Assembly (NCBI RefSeq): GCF_004217135.1
Contig: NZ_SHKK01000001.1
Coordinates: 2,356,001 to 2,420,000, forward strand
Reading direction: 5' to 3'
From: Micromonospora violae
GTDB lineage: Bacteria > Actinomycetota > Actinomycetes > Mycobacteriales > Micromonosporaceae
Length of the DNA stretch: 64,000 nucleotides
Shown: positions 51,601-59,789 of the stretch, one piece after another
Layout of the letters: each line of letters opens with the position of its first letter
Numbering within the stretch: position 1 is the first letter of the stretch
Position numbers and translations under genes: made by a program
Notes under the pieces: model-generated
What the model saw: the letters and a program-made list of their open reading frames with translations, nothing else
Database searches by the model: none
What the model was told of the DNA's origin: nothing

Positions 51601-52495
51601 CGGCGAGCAGCGCGCTGTTGCTGCAGTAGTTGGCCTCGCACCCCTTGGCCGCGATCCAGCTGGCACCGGGAGCCACGCCCGTGACATGCCCGTCGCCGTC
51701 GTCGCCGACCATCGTGCCGACCGTGTGGGTGCCGTGGCCGAAGTTGTCGCAGGGCGTCGACGGCAGGCAGATCCCGGTCGGGTCGTACCAGTTGTAGTCG
51801 TGCGTGAAGGTGCCGTCACCGTCGTTGCCACGGTACTGGCGCACCAGCGCCGGGTGGTCGTACTGGACGCCGGAGTCGACGCTGCCGACGACGATGCCCT
51901 CGCCGCGGGTGCCGTACTCGCGCCAGACCTTGTCGGCGCCGAGCGACGTGAGGTTCCACGGCAGCTGCGGGTTGTCGGCGGCGGCGCCGGCGGTGCGGAC
52001 CGGCTCGGCGAGCTTGGTCCCCCCGATCGCGGTGATCCGCGCGACGTCCGACCGGCCGGCCAGTTCGGTGACCAGCTTCAGGTCGCCGGTGACCTCGATG
52101 ACGTTCGCGATCCAGTACGGGGTGAAGTCGGCGTGCCGGTTGCGCAGCAGGGTGCGCAGGCCGCGCTGGGTGTTCTCGGCGTGTGCCACCTTGGTCTCGT
52201 AGACCCGGGTGGTGCGGGCGACCCGCCCGGCTCGGCCGCCGGCGGCCCGCTCGACCCGGTCCAGGTCGCGCTGGTCCAGCTTGGCCTCGTCGGTCAGCTC
52301 GACGAAGAAGCTGGCGTTGGTGCCGACACGGGCCGAGCCGAGCACGCGCGGGTCCACCTTGCGCAGCGGGTCGGCGGCGCCGGTGCTGGGCGCGGGCGCG
52401 GCCACGGCGGCACCGGTCGGCAGCGCGAGCACGATGGCCAGCGCCGCGCCGACGGCGCCCATGGCTCGACGTGTCCGCTGTCTGGGTCTGAGCAT
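48629..52495 (-). CDS. Large secreted multidomain S8 subtilase
   Basis: A 1288-aa extracellular protease. Residues 1-32 are a signal peptide; about 45-165 an I9-type propeptide. The peptidase domain (about 190-500) has D207 (SVDSGVQYDH), H254 (FGHGTHT), oxyanion N357 (AVGN) and S431 (DGTSMAAPH). It continues with two carboxypeptidase-regulatory-like repeats (about 505-665), a beta-sandwich (700-840), a third such repeat (855-930), and a C-terminal region (about 990-1230) that reads like a beta-propeller (SDMAYVPSRDLMC, ITGLALNEEHNVLWGIN, GAGLDLDEQGNLWVLA) plus an Ig-like tail. GGGAGGA precedes ATG. It is paralogous to the subtilase at 1-765. Confidence 0.95.
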   Translation of the reverse strand: MLRPRQRTRRAMGAVGAALAIVLALPTGAAVAAPAPSTGAADPLRKVDPRVLGSARVGTNASFFVELTDEAKLDQRDLDRVERAAGGRAGRVARTTRVYETKVAHAENTQRGLRTLLRNRHADFTPYWIANVIEVTGDLKLVTELAGRSDVARITAIGGTKLAEPVRTAGAAADNPQLPWNLTSLGADKVWREYGTRGEGIVVGSVDSGVQYDHPALVRQYRGNDGDGTFTHDYNWYDPTGICLPSTPCDNFGHGTHTVGTMVGDDGDGHVTGVAPGASWIAAKGCEANYCSNSALLAAGQWMLAPTDRNGENPRPDLAPDIINNSWGGHDGDPTFYDTIIDSWVAAGIFPIFAVGNEAKELPEPCGSAGHPATNPLAYAVGATDSAGAIADFSSRGPGREDAVRPDITAPGVGILSSVPGSSWAMSDGTSMAAPHVAGAVALAWSAVPNLRRDLAATRELLDRTAHDVNDLQCGGTPADNNVYGEGRLDAYDLVTQASTAQLGGVVVHANLNGTALSGAKVTLTSALVTRTGRTDARGTVQLGRVPAGEYTLTASFFARRTVRQTITVSTSGTTNLTLDLSEAAPWQAIEGRVTDPAGKPVVGARLALAGETFPAFVTDADGHYTGMLPEADYDLLVEYGRWLAPKTVALTVDGPETVDVALAAKTDRHGYQAGTTTVEWITGGSVLPLTGDTASRGVDLPFPVTFYGVTYRQLTVHTDGYLTVGADATTSVGENGPLPAPAVSAPAVYAFWDDLVLDHASTVRTKVSGSGTARQFVVTWNRAALKSAPKNRVDVQVRLGENGTVTIQYRKLAATAEGAGGSATVGIEDATGRDALTYSRDERVLDAGDAITFRVAGRGLLRGTVRDANDRQPLAGATVRVESPDARQPITATTDADGFYQLEAPAGPATVTALQPGYDLPASTVDLVESAVVTHDLALRTPLLLANKNAVSVTARAGATRTATLNLTNRGDVPASWLAREINSPTPPTGIPGRQLSSFPLNELYNAYGVGYRNGELIVSDSYLFGQMQRFSTDGRSLAKGVLSIGGWPSDMAYVPSRDLMCAPKMALSGDMPIVCFDPDTLEVQENITGPWAGKLYYGLAYRASDDTFYLSGDNKIRHLAGLSHPQPGSVLGECTPPIPWITGLALNEEHNVLWGINQDAKESIWAFDPATCQPLASIPDPDPNPLSGAGLDLDEQGNLWVLANATRRPYGAKVYHVDGSLPAYSEVPWLSAGTSGEVQPGAKEALTITVDTTGLAPGTYVATLLVTNNGAKGASTPVTVSVTVTK

Positions 52496-52664
52496 GAAGA
52501 ACGTCCTCCCTCTGGCGGTCGCCAGGGGAAGGCCGACCCGCCGTCGCCGATTCTCAGGCGGCGGGGTCCGGGTTGAACATTAAGATCACTGGCGGAGCAC
52601 GGACATGGCAGATCTCCGCCATGTCGGGTTGGCCGGAACGACACCCGCACGTCAGCCGGGACGG

Positions 52665-53381
52665 TCAGGCCCGCATCCGCGCGGACGCCACGATGACGAG
52701 CCCCAGTGGCCCGATCAGCAGGGCCGGGGCGACGACCGGCAGGTGCAGGGCGACCAGCGCGCCGACCCCCGCGCCGACCATGAGGGCCAGCAACACCTGG
52801 GCCTTGGGGCGCAGGTCGGCCCACGGGCTGCGGGCGGCGACGCCGGCGATCAGGCTGGTGAGGGTGCCGGTCAGGTACGTGGAGGACAGGCCGGGCACGC
52901 CGAAGCGTTGGATCGCGCTGCTCTGCACCCCCAGCGCGACCGCGGACAGCATCAGCAGCGCCAGGTGGACGCGGTCGTCGGGGTTGTGCAGCGTGACCTC
53001 CCAGACGACGGCGAAGACCACGAACACCGACAGCTCCAGCACAAGCGCCCAGGTGACCCGCCGGGGCCAGACCGGGTCGTGTGGCTGTGCCGAGCCGACG
53101 ACGCGGGCCCCCGCGAGGACACCGACGATGAAGCTGGCGATGGCGCAGCCCGACGTCAGGGCCAGGTCGGCCTCGCCCCGGCCGGTGGAGAGCCCGAGCA
53201 GGACCATGTTGCCGGTCATCACGCTGGCGAAGGCGCCGCCGAGGGAGAGGAACCCGAGAGCGTCGGCGCTCCCGGTCAGGAAGGTGAGCACGACGACGAG
53301 CGTGTGCCGTCGTCGCAGCAGGCGCGGATCCTGCTGAGCTGCGAGGTCGGGCTGGATCACACGGGGCACTGTGCTCGGCAT
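52665..53381 (-). CDS. YoaK/DUF1275 family membrane protein
   Basis: A 238-aa integral membrane protein with six to seven TM segments. DUF1275 features are LTFLTGSADALGFLSLGGAFA at the first TM, SVMTGNMVLLGL after it, and the later GVQSSAIQRFGVPGLSSTYLTGTL segment. The molecular role of the family is unknown; transport has been proposed. It is divergent from the GntR/FCD regulator, sharing a promoter region that carries GTATAC. A 169-bp gap with no gene separates it from the subtilase downstream. Confidence 0.92.
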   Translation of the reverse strand: MPSTVPRVIQPDLAAQQDPRLLRRRHTLVVVLTFLTGSADALGFLSLGGAFASVMTGNMVLLGLSTGRGEADLALTSGCAIASFIVGVLAGARVVGSAQPHDPVWPRRVTWALVLELSVFVVFAVVWEVTLHNPDDRVHLALLMLSAVALGVQSSAIQRFGVPGLSSTYLTGTLTSLIAGVAARSPWADLRPKAQVLLALMVGAGVGALVALHLPVVAPALLIGPLGLVIVASARMRA

Positions 53382-53408
53382 TGTCGGCCACCTTCCAATA
53401 ATTGTTCT

Positions 53409-53420
53409 TCGTATACACTT
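53409..53420. promoter_or_regulatory. Candidate GntR operator (TCGTATACA)
   Basis: A GTATAC core at 53411-53416; read on the minus strand it is GTGTATACGAAGA. The same TGTATACGA core recurs in the promoter of the ABC importer (61506-61514). It lies 37 bp before the GTG of the GntR gene and 28 bp from the divergent DUF1275 start, so both could be controlled. Confidence 0.55.
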
Positions 53421-53452
53421 CGCCCGAACACGTTCACGGAGAGGCGACCCGG

Positions 53453-54133
53453 GTGGCTGAAGATCTGCGGGACAAGCTCGGCGCGCAACACCTGCCGCTA
53501 CGCGATCAGGTCCTCGCCGCGCTGCGGACGGCCATCATCGACGGCGACTACCTGCCCGGGGAACGGCTCACCGAGGACCGGCTCGCCGAGGACTTCGGCG
53601 TCTCCCGCAACCCCGTCCGGGAGGCGCTGCGCGTCGCCGAGGCAGAGGGTTTCGTCGTGATCCTTCCCCGCCGGGGAGCGGTCGTCGCCTCACCGAGCAG
53701 CGGGACCATCGCCGACATGTTCGCCGTGCGCGAGCGGCTGGAGGCGCTCGCCGCCCGGCTGGCCGCCGAGCGGGCGAGCGCGGCCGACGTGGCGTCCCTG
53801 CGGGCGCTGCTCGACCAGGGCCGCGAGGCAACCCAGCGACAGGACCTGGCCCGGGTCGCCGAACTGAACAGCGCGCTGCACCTGCGCATCCTCCAGATCA
53901 GCGGAAACCCCTGGCTGTCGTCGATCGCCAAGTCGCTCTACCTCCATGTCCAGTGGATCTTCCGGCTCGGCGCGGCCGAACGCGCGCCCCACTCGTGGGC
54001 CGAGCACATCCAACTCGTCGACGCCATCGAGTCAGGCGACGGTGACCGCGCCGAGCAGGCCGCGCTCCACCACCTCGACGCGGCATCCGCCGCGGCGTAC
54101 GAGAACGCCGAAGGTGGCTACGGCACCCGCTAG
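53453..54133 (+). CDS. GntR-family regulator, FadR/FCD subfamily
   Basis: A 226-aa regulator. The winged helix covers about residues 12-80: LRDQVLAALRTAIIDGDYLPG, LTEDRLAEDFGVSRNPVREAL, with the wing GFVVILPRRGAVV. The all-helical FCD ligand domain follows (FAVRERLEALAARLAAERA and the metal/ligand His residues in NSALHLRIL and WAEHIQLVDAI). GTG 53453 has GGAGAGG eight bases upstream; an upstream TTG frame was rejected because it would overlap the operator. It is convergent with the transporter/hydrolase operon: the two stop codons share CTAG (54130-54133). Confidence 0.92.
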   Translation: MAEDLRDKLGAQHLPLRDQVLAALRTAIIDGDYLPGERLTEDRLAEDFGVSRNPVREALRVAEAEGFVVILPRRGAVVASPSSGTIADMFAVRERLEALAARLAAERASAADVASLRALLDQGREATQRQDLARVAELNSALHLRILQISGNPWLSSIAKSLYLHVQWIFRLGAAERAPHSWAEHIQLVDAIESGDGDRAEQAALHHLDAASAAAYENAEGGYGTR

Positions 54134-55926
54134 CGGCCGCACGCGTAGCCCTGCATGCCCCGGGGGTTCGCGCCGGCGGCGAGCACGCCCGTCGCCGGGT
54201 CACGGGTCACCGCGCAGAGCCGACCGAGGCTCCACCCGTCGACGACCCGCACCTCGTGCCCGTACGCCCGCAGGGCCGCCAGCACACTGTCGTCGTACCG
54301 GTCCTCCACCACCAGGACACCGGGCTCCATGTCACGGGGATAGAACGACCCCGGCAGGCTGAGCGTGTGCCAGGCCGGCGCGTCGATCGCCTCCTGGAGG
54401 CTCTGACCACCGACGAGGTGCCGCAGCAGGAACGGCAACTGCCACTGGTCCTGCTGATCGCCGCCCGGGGTGCCGCACGCCAACACCGGCTCCCCGTCGC
54501 GGTGCACCATGGTCGGGCTCAACGTCGTACGCGGGCGACGCCCCGGCGCCAACGACGAGGCGAGCCCCTCCTCCAGCCAGAACATCTGCAACCTGCTGCC
54601 CAGCGGGAAGCCGAGCTCGGGAATGGTGGGGGAACTCTGCAACCAACCACCACTGGGCGTAGCGGAGATCATGTTGCCCCAGCGGTCGACCACGTCCACG
54701 TGACAGGTGTCGCCCCGGGTCACCCCGTCCGACTGCACGGTCGGCTCACCCGTGGCGGCATCCGTCGGCCCGGCAGGCCGCGCGGCACCGGGTCGGACGC
54801 GCGCCGGCAGGCGCGGTTGCGCCCCGTCCGGACGTCCCGGCCGCAACTGCGCCGACGCGCGATCACCGATCAGGGCGGCCCGCTCCCGCGCGTACTGCGG
54901 GGAGAGCAACGCCTTGGCGGGCACGTCGACACCGTCACCGTCGCCGTACCAGGCCTCCCGGTCGGCGAAGGCGAGCTTGAGCGCCTCGACCTGGGCGTGG
55001 ACGCCCGCCGCGGTCCCCGGGTCGTACGCGCCCGGGTCGTCGAGCGCGTCCAGAGTGGCCAGTGACTCCAGCAGCACCGGGCCCTGACCCCAGAAACCGG
55101 TCTTCGCCACCGAGTAGCCGTGCCAGTCGAGGGTGGCGGGCGTCTCCCAACTCGCCGAGTACGCGGCCAGGTCGTCGCCGGTGACCAGCCCGGCGTGGGG
55201 GCGTCCGCTGGAGTCCTGGAACGGTCGCCGGCTGAACGCGTCGATCGCCTCGGCGACGAAACCCGTGCTCCAGGCCCGGCGCGCGGCCTCGATCTGGGCC
55301 TCCCGGTCGCCGCCGGCCGACTGTCCCGCCGCGACGAGCCGGCGCAGGGTGTCCGCGTACGCCGGGTTGGTGACCATCTCCCCGGCGGCCGGCGGTCGGC
55401 CGCCGCGCAGCCAGAGCGCGGCGGAGGTGGGCCAGTGTTCCTCGAACAACGACCGGACGGCCGCCACGGTGTCACCGACCCGGCCCACCAGCGGGTGCCC
55501 GGCGCCCGCGTAGCCGATCGCCGGCTCCAGCACCTCGGCGAGGGTGAATGTGCCGTGCTCGCGCAGCAGCAGCAGCCAGGCGTCCACGGCGCCCGGTACG
55601 GCCGCCGCGAGCGGCCCGGCACCCGGGATGAGGTCCATCCCGAGGGACCGGAAGTGCGCGATGGTGGCACCGGCCGGGGCCGGCCCCTGCCCGCACAGCA
55701 CCTTCGGCCGGGGGTCCTGTGCGGTCACCACGATGGCCGGCACCTCGCCGCCCGGCCCGTTCAGGTGCGGCTCGACGACGTGCAGGACGAACCCGGCGGT
55801 GACCGCGGCGTCGAAGGCGTTGCCGCCGCGCTCCAGGATGCCCATCGCCGCCTGGCTGGCGAGCCAGTGGGTCGAGGACACCATGCCGAAGGTGCCCTGC
55901 AACGTCGGTCGGGTGGTGAACGTCAT
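54130..55926 (-). CDS. Gamma-glutamyltransferase-family Ntn hydrolase (YwrD/HpxW-like branch)
   Basis: A 598-aa self-processing N-terminal-nucleophile hydrolase. The Thr that becomes the new N-terminus is T407 in GDTCHVDVVDRWGN. GGNAFDAAVTAGF (34-46) and HLNGPGG (54-60) are family hallmarks. No signal peptide is seen, so it acts in the cytosol. The stretch CGQGPAP (78-84) aligns with the segment that in true GGT holds the substrate-carboxylate Arg; here it is Gln, as in the branch that includes oxamate amidohydrolase. Its activity may therefore be amide hydrolysis other than gamma-glutamyl transfer. It is the last gene of the ABC operon (ATGA overlap). Confidence 0.88.
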   Translation of the reverse strand: MTFTTRPTLQGTFGMVSSTHWLASQAAMGILERGGNAFDAAVTAGFVLHVVEPHLNGPGGEVPAIVVTAQDPRPKVLCGQGPAPAGATIAHFRSLGMDLIPGAGPLAAAVPGAVDAWLLLLREHGTFTLAEVLEPAIGYAGAGHPLVGRVGDTVAAVRSLFEEHWPTSAALWLRGGRPPAAGEMVTNPAYADTLRRLVAAGQSAGGDREAQIEAARRAWSTGFVAEAIDAFSRRPFQDSSGRPHAGLVTGDDLAAYSASWETPATLDWHGYSVAKTGFWGQGPVLLESLATLDALDDPGAYDPGTAAGVHAQVEALKLAFADREAWYGDGDGVDVPAKALLSPQYARERAALIGDRASAQLRPGRPDGAQPRLPARVRPGAARPAGPTDAATGEPTVQSDGVTRGDTCHVDVVDRWGNMISATPSGGWLQSSPTIPELGFPLGSRLQMFWLEEGLASSLAPGRRPRTTLSPTMVHRDGEPVLACGTPGGDQQDQWQLPFLLRHLVGGQSLQEAIDAPAWHTLSLPGSFYPRDMEPGVLVVEDRYDDSVLAALRAYGHEVRVVDGWSLGRLCAVTRDPATGVLAAGANPRGMQGYACGR

Positions 55927-56924
55927 GACAACACCTCACTGGGATCTGCGGTGCGAACGTCGGGACCGGTACCGTCCGGTTGAACCAGGTGACAGGCGGC
56001 CATGCCGTCGCCGATCGCGGTCTGCGCCGGCACCTCCGTCGCGCACCGGTCGAAGGCGAGCGGGCACCGGGTCCGGAACCGGCAGCCGGACGGCGGGTCG
56101 AGCGCGGACGGCAGATCGTCGCCGAGCAGCACCGGCTGACGGTGGCGCTGCCGGACCGGATCGGCCACCGGCGCGGCGGACAGCAGAGCCTGCGTGTACG
56201 GGTGGGCGGGCCGGGCGAAGATCCGCTCGCGGCTGCCCTGCTCGACGAGCTGACCCAGGTACATGACCGCGATGTCGTCGGCCAGGTACTCGACCGCGGA
56301 GAGGTCGTGGGTGATGAAGAGGCAGGCGAACCCGATGTCGCGTTGCAGGTCGGCGAGGAGGTTGAGCACCGACGCCTGCACCGACACGTCGAGCGCGCTG
56401 GTGGGTTCGTCGGCGATGAGCAGCATCGGCTCGGAGATCAGGGCTCGGGCGATGCTGACCCGCTGGCGTTGCCCGCCGGACAACTCATGGGGGTAGCGAC
56501 GGGCCACCTCGGCGCGCAGGCCCACCCGTTCGAGTTGGGGAGCGACGCGGGCGTCGCGGTCACGCCGGGACATCCGCTGACCGGCCAGCCGCAGCGGCTC
56601 GGCCACGATCTCGCCCACCAGCATGCGCGGGTCCAGGGACGCGGCCGGGTCCTGGAAGACGATCGACACCGCGCCGCGGTGGGGGCGCAGTTGCCGTCGG
56701 GACAGGTGGGTGACGTCCGTGCCCGCGATCCGGACCGTCCCCGCGGTCGGCTCGACGAGCCGCACCACGCACCGGCCCACCGTCGACTTCCCGGAACCGC
56801 TCTCCCCCACCAGGGCGGTGACCCGGCCGCGCGGGATGGTCAGCGACACTCCGTCCACGGCGCGCACCGGGCCGAAGTGCATCACCAGGTCCGCGATCTC
56901 CAGGGCGTTCGGCTGTGCCGTCAT
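55923..56924 (-). CDS. Peptide-type ABC importer ATPase (OppF/DppF-like)
   Basis: A 333-aa ATPase. Walker A GESGSGKST is near 40-48, the signature LSGGQRQRVSIARAL near 155, Walker B LLIADEP near 180, and the H-loop ITHDLS. The C-terminal oligopeptide_transporter extension carries SGCRFRTRCPLAFDRC with the Cys pattern that binds an iron-sulfur cluster in related Dpp ATPases. AGGAGG precedes ATG 56924. It overlaps both neighbours by four bases and energises the importer together with the OppD-like subunit. Confidence 0.93.
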   Translation of the reverse strand: MTAQPNALEIADLVMHFGPVRAVDGVSLTIPRGRVTALVGESGSGKSTVGRCVVRLVEPTAGTVRIAGTDVTHLSRRQLRPHRGAVSIVFQDPAASLDPRMLVGEIVAEPLRLAGQRMSRRDRDARVAPQLERVGLRAEVARRYPHELSGGQRQRVSIARALISEPMLLIADEPTSALDVSVQASVLNLLADLQRDIGFACLFITHDLSAVEYLADDIAVMYLGQLVEQGSRERIFARPAHPYTQALLSAAPVADPVRQRHRQPVLLGDDLPSALDPPSGCRFRTRCPLAFDRCATEVPAQTAIGDGMAACHLVQPDGTGPDVRTADPSEVLS

Positions 56925-57946
56925 CGGTTCACCTCCTGAGCTGCCGTCGGTGCCGTCGATGCCGTCGGGCACGGATGCCAACAGGCCGCGACATGGTCGG
57001 TGCCGCCGATACCCTCCAGCGGCGGGGCGGCGGCCCGGCACCGCTCATCGGCGGCCGGGCACCGGTCCGCGAAGGTGCAGGCGTCGGGTTGGCTCGCCAG
57101 GACGGGCACCAGCCCGGGGATCTCGGTCAACCGGTCCGTGCCGGCGTGCCGGCCCGGCTGCGGTGACGCCGACAGGAGCCCGGCCGTGTACCGGTGCCGT
57201 GGGGTGGCGAACAGGTCGTCCACCGGCGCCCGTTCCACCACCCGGCCGGCGTACATGACGACCACGCGGTCCGCGATGTCGGCGATCACGCCGAGGTCGT
57301 GGGTGATGATGAGGACGCTCGTGCCGAGCCGGTCGCGCAGGTCGCGCAGCACCTGGAGGATGCCGGCCTGGACCGTGACGTCCAGTGCGGTGGTCGGCTC
57401 GTCGGCCACCAGCACCTTCGGGCCGCAGGCCACCGCCATCGCGATCATCACGCGTTGACGCATGCCGCCGGAGAGCTGGTGGGGATAGCTGTCGACCCGC
57501 TGGGCGGCGGACGGGATCCCGACGAGCGTCAGCAGTTCGACGGCGCGCGCCCGCGCTGCCCGTCGGGACATCCGCTCGTGGACCTGGAGCACCTCCCCGA
57601 TCTGCCGCCCGACGGTGAGCACCGGGTTCAACGACGTCATCGGCTCCTGGAAGATGTAGGCGATCTCCCGGCCACGGACCCGACGCAGCGCCGATTCGCG
57701 GGCCCCGACCAGCTGGGTGCCGGCCAGTCGCACCGAACCGGTGACCCGGGCGCTGCCCGGCAGCAGTCCGGCGATGCTCATCGCGGTGACGCTCTTTCCG
57801 CACCCCGACTCGCCCACCATCCCGACGATCTCTCCGGGTGCGAGGTCGAGGCTGACAGCGTCGACCGCCGAGACGGTGCCGGTCTCGGTCGGGAACGACA
57901 CCGACAGGTCGCGGATCTCCAGCACGGGCGCGGAGACTGTGGTCAT
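56921..57946 (-). CDS. Peptide-type ABC importer ATPase (OppD/DppD-like)
   Basis: A 341-aa ATPase. Walker A GESGCGKS is near 44-51, signature [15 protein letters not shown], Walker [14 protein letters not shown] and H-loop ITHDLG. The C-terminal extension has [15 protein letters not shown] and ACWHPC, the usual Cys set of OppD/DppD. GGAGA precedes ATG 57946; the upstream open frame is a shadow of the permease gene. Overlaps of four bases with both neighbours indicate one transcript. Confidence 0.93.
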   Translation of the reverse strand: MTTVSAPVLEIRDLSVSFPTETGTVSAVDAVSLDLAPGEIVGMVGESGCGKSVTAMSIAGLLPGSARVTGSVRLAGTQLVGARESALRRVRGREIAYIFQEPMTSLNPVLTVGRQIGEVLQVHERMSRRAARARAVELLTLVGIPSAAQRVDSYPHQLSGGMRQRVMIAMAVACGPKVLVADEPTTALDVTVQAGILQVLRDLRDRLGTSVLIITHDLGVIADIADRVVVMYAGRVVERAPVDDLFATPRHRYTAGLLSASPQPGRHAGTDRLTEIPGLVPVLASQPDACTFADRCPAADERCRAAAPPLEGIGGTDHVAACWHPCPTASTAPTAAQEVNR

Positions 57947-58830
57947 CGCCGGTCTCCTTTCGGGTCGAGCGCGTCGCGCAGGGCATCTCCGAAGACGTTG
58001 AACGCCAGGGCCAAGCCCATGATCACGACACCGGGGAGGACGGCGGCCCACGGCGCGCGGGCGGCGAACTGCTGGGCGGTGGCCAGCATGGTGCCCAGAC
58101 TCGGCGCCGGGGGTTGGATGCCGAGGCCGAGGAAGGAGAGCACCGCCTCGCCGAGGATCGCGGCCGGGATCGCGACCGTGGCCTGCACCAGGATCACCGA
58201 GGTCGCGTTGGGCAGGATGTGCCGGGCCAGCACCCACAGGTCGCTCGCGCCGTCGACCACGGCCGCCGCGACGAAGTCCAGCGACTTGAGGCGCAGCGTG
58301 TCCGAGCGGACGACCCGGATGACGCCGGGGATCTGGGCGATGCCGATGGCCACGGCGGCGTTGCCGAGGCTGGCGCCCCGGATGGCCGCCAACCCCACCG
58401 CCATGATCAGGAACGGGAACGCCAGCAGCAGGTCGGTGAAGCGTGAGATCACCGCGTCCCAGGCCCGGAAGTAGCCGGCCGCCAGCCCGAGCGGCACCCC
58501 GATGACCAGCGACGTGGCTACCGCCAGGAGCCCCACCTGCAACGACGCCCGCGCACCGAGCATGATGCGGGACAGGACGTCCCGGCCGAGGTCGTCGGTG
58601 CCCAGCAGGTGCCCGGCGGTGCCGGGCGGTGCGAACGTGCGGGCGAAGTCGGTCTGGTCGACCGAGTAGGGCGCGAGCCAGGGCGAGAGCAACGCGATGA
58701 CGACGGCCAGCGCGAGCACGACGAAGCTCACCACGGCGAGCGGGTTGCGCCGCAGCCGCCGCAGCACCCGGGCACGCCGGGTGACGCTGGCGGAGCCGGT
58801 CTCCGCCATCGGTACGGTGAGGACGGTCAT
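57943..58830 (-). CDS. Peptide-type ABC importer permease (OppC/DppC-like)
   Basis: A 295-aa permease with an N-terminal TM (LAVVSFVVLALAVVIALLSPWLA), the HLLGTDDLGRDVLSRIMLGAR segment that marks OppC/DppC, five further TM segments and an EAA-type loop (AAAVVDGASDLWVLARHILPN). GGGAGAT precedes ATG 58830. It pairs with the OppB-like permease, which it overlaps by four bases. Confidence 0.94.
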   Translation of the reverse strand: MTVLTVPMAETGSASVTRRARVLRRLRRNPLAVVSFVVLALAVVIALLSPWLAPYSVDQTDFARTFAPPGTAGHLLGTDDLGRDVLSRIMLGARASLQVGLLAVATSLVIGVPLGLAAGYFRAWDAVISRFTDLLLAFPFLIMAVGLAAIRGASLGNAAVAIGIAQIPGVIRVVRSDTLRLKSLDFVAAAVVDGASDLWVLARHILPNATSVILVQATVAIPAAILGEAVLSFLGLGIQPPAPSLGTMLATAQQFAARAPWAAVLPGVVIMGLALAFNVFGDALRDALDPKGDRR

Positions 58831-59783
58831 GCGGGATCTCCCGTCACCCGGATGCGTGGATCGATGACCGAGTAGAGCAGGTCCACGAAAAAGTTGATCA
58901 CGATGTAGGCCGTCGCGGTGAGCAGGACGACGGCCTGGATCACCGGGTAGTCCCGTTGGAAGACCGCGTCGATGGTCATCTTGCCGAAGCCCGGCAGCCC
59001 GAAGATCTGTTCGGTGACGACCGCGCCCGAGATCAGGCCGCCGAGTTGGAGACCCACGACGGTGACCACCACGATGAGGCTGTTGCGCAGGGCGTGCCGG
59101 GTGATGACGGCACGCGGTCGCAGACCCTTCGCCTTCGCCGTCCGCACGTAGTCGGAGGAGAGCGAGTCCAGCATCGCCGAGCGGGTCTGCCGCATGATGA
59201 TGGCGGCGAGTCCGGTGCCGAGGATCACGGCCGGCAGGACGAGGTGGTACAGGTTGTCCACCGGATCCTCCAGGATCGGCACGAAGCCGGAGGCGGGAAA
59301 CAGCCCGGTCGCCACGGACAGGTAGAGGATCGCCAGCAGCCCGAGCCAGAAGTGCGGCACCGACAGGCCGATCAGGGCCAGGCCGTTGGCGAGCCACTCC
59401 GCCGGGCGCCCCCGACGGACCGCCGCGAGCACCCCCGCGCCGACCCCGAGCGCCGCCGCGATGAGGATCGCCAGGATCGACAACTCGACGGTCACCGGCA
59501 GGGCGGTCGTCAGCATCGACGAGACCGGCGTACCGGTGCGGATCGACACCCCGAAGTCGCCCTGCGCCATCCGCTCCACGTACTGGGCGAACTGCACCAG
59601 CAGCGGCTGGTCCAGCCCGTAGTGGTGACGGATGGCCTCCAGCGCCTCCGGCGACCGGTCCTCGCCGGCCAGCGCGAGAGCCGGGTCGCCGGGGAGCGCG
59701 CGCACACCGACGAAGACCACGATCGTCGACAGCAGCAGGGTCAGCGCCGACTGCCAGGCGCGGGTGAGCAGATACCGGGCCAC
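58827..59783 (-). CDS. Peptide-type ABC importer permease (OppB/DppB-like)
   Basis: A 318-aa permease with six TM segments. The N-terminal ARYLLTRAWQSALTLLLSTI and ALPGDPALAL, and the EAA-type loop VRTAKAKGLRPRAVITRHALRN with GLISGAVVTEQIFGLPGFG after it, are standard for OppB/DppB. It starts at GTG 59783, six bases after the binding-protein gene. It forms the channel with the OppC-like subunit. Confidence 0.94.
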   Translation of the reverse strand: MARYLLTRAWQSALTLLLSTIVVFVGVRALPGDPALALAGEDRSPEALEAIRHHYGLDQPLLVQFAQYVERMAQGDFGVSIRTGTPVSSMLTTALPVTVELSILAILIAAALGVGAGVLAAVRRGRPAEWLANGLALIGLSVPHFWLGLLAILYLSVATGLFPASGFVPILEDPVDNLYHLVLPAVILGTGLAAIIMRQTRSAMLDSLSSDYVRTAKAKGLRPRAVITRHALRNSLIVVVTVVGLQLGGLISGAVVTEQIFGLPGFGKMTIDAVFQRDYPVIQAVVLLTATAYIVINFFVDLLYSVIDPRIRVTGDPA

Positions 59784-59789
59784 GACGAC

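Noticed and set aside
50216..52576. 786-codon open frame on the + strand opposite the large subtilase
   Set aside because: Same shadow effect; the minus strand has all catalytic subtilase motifs and a signal peptide.
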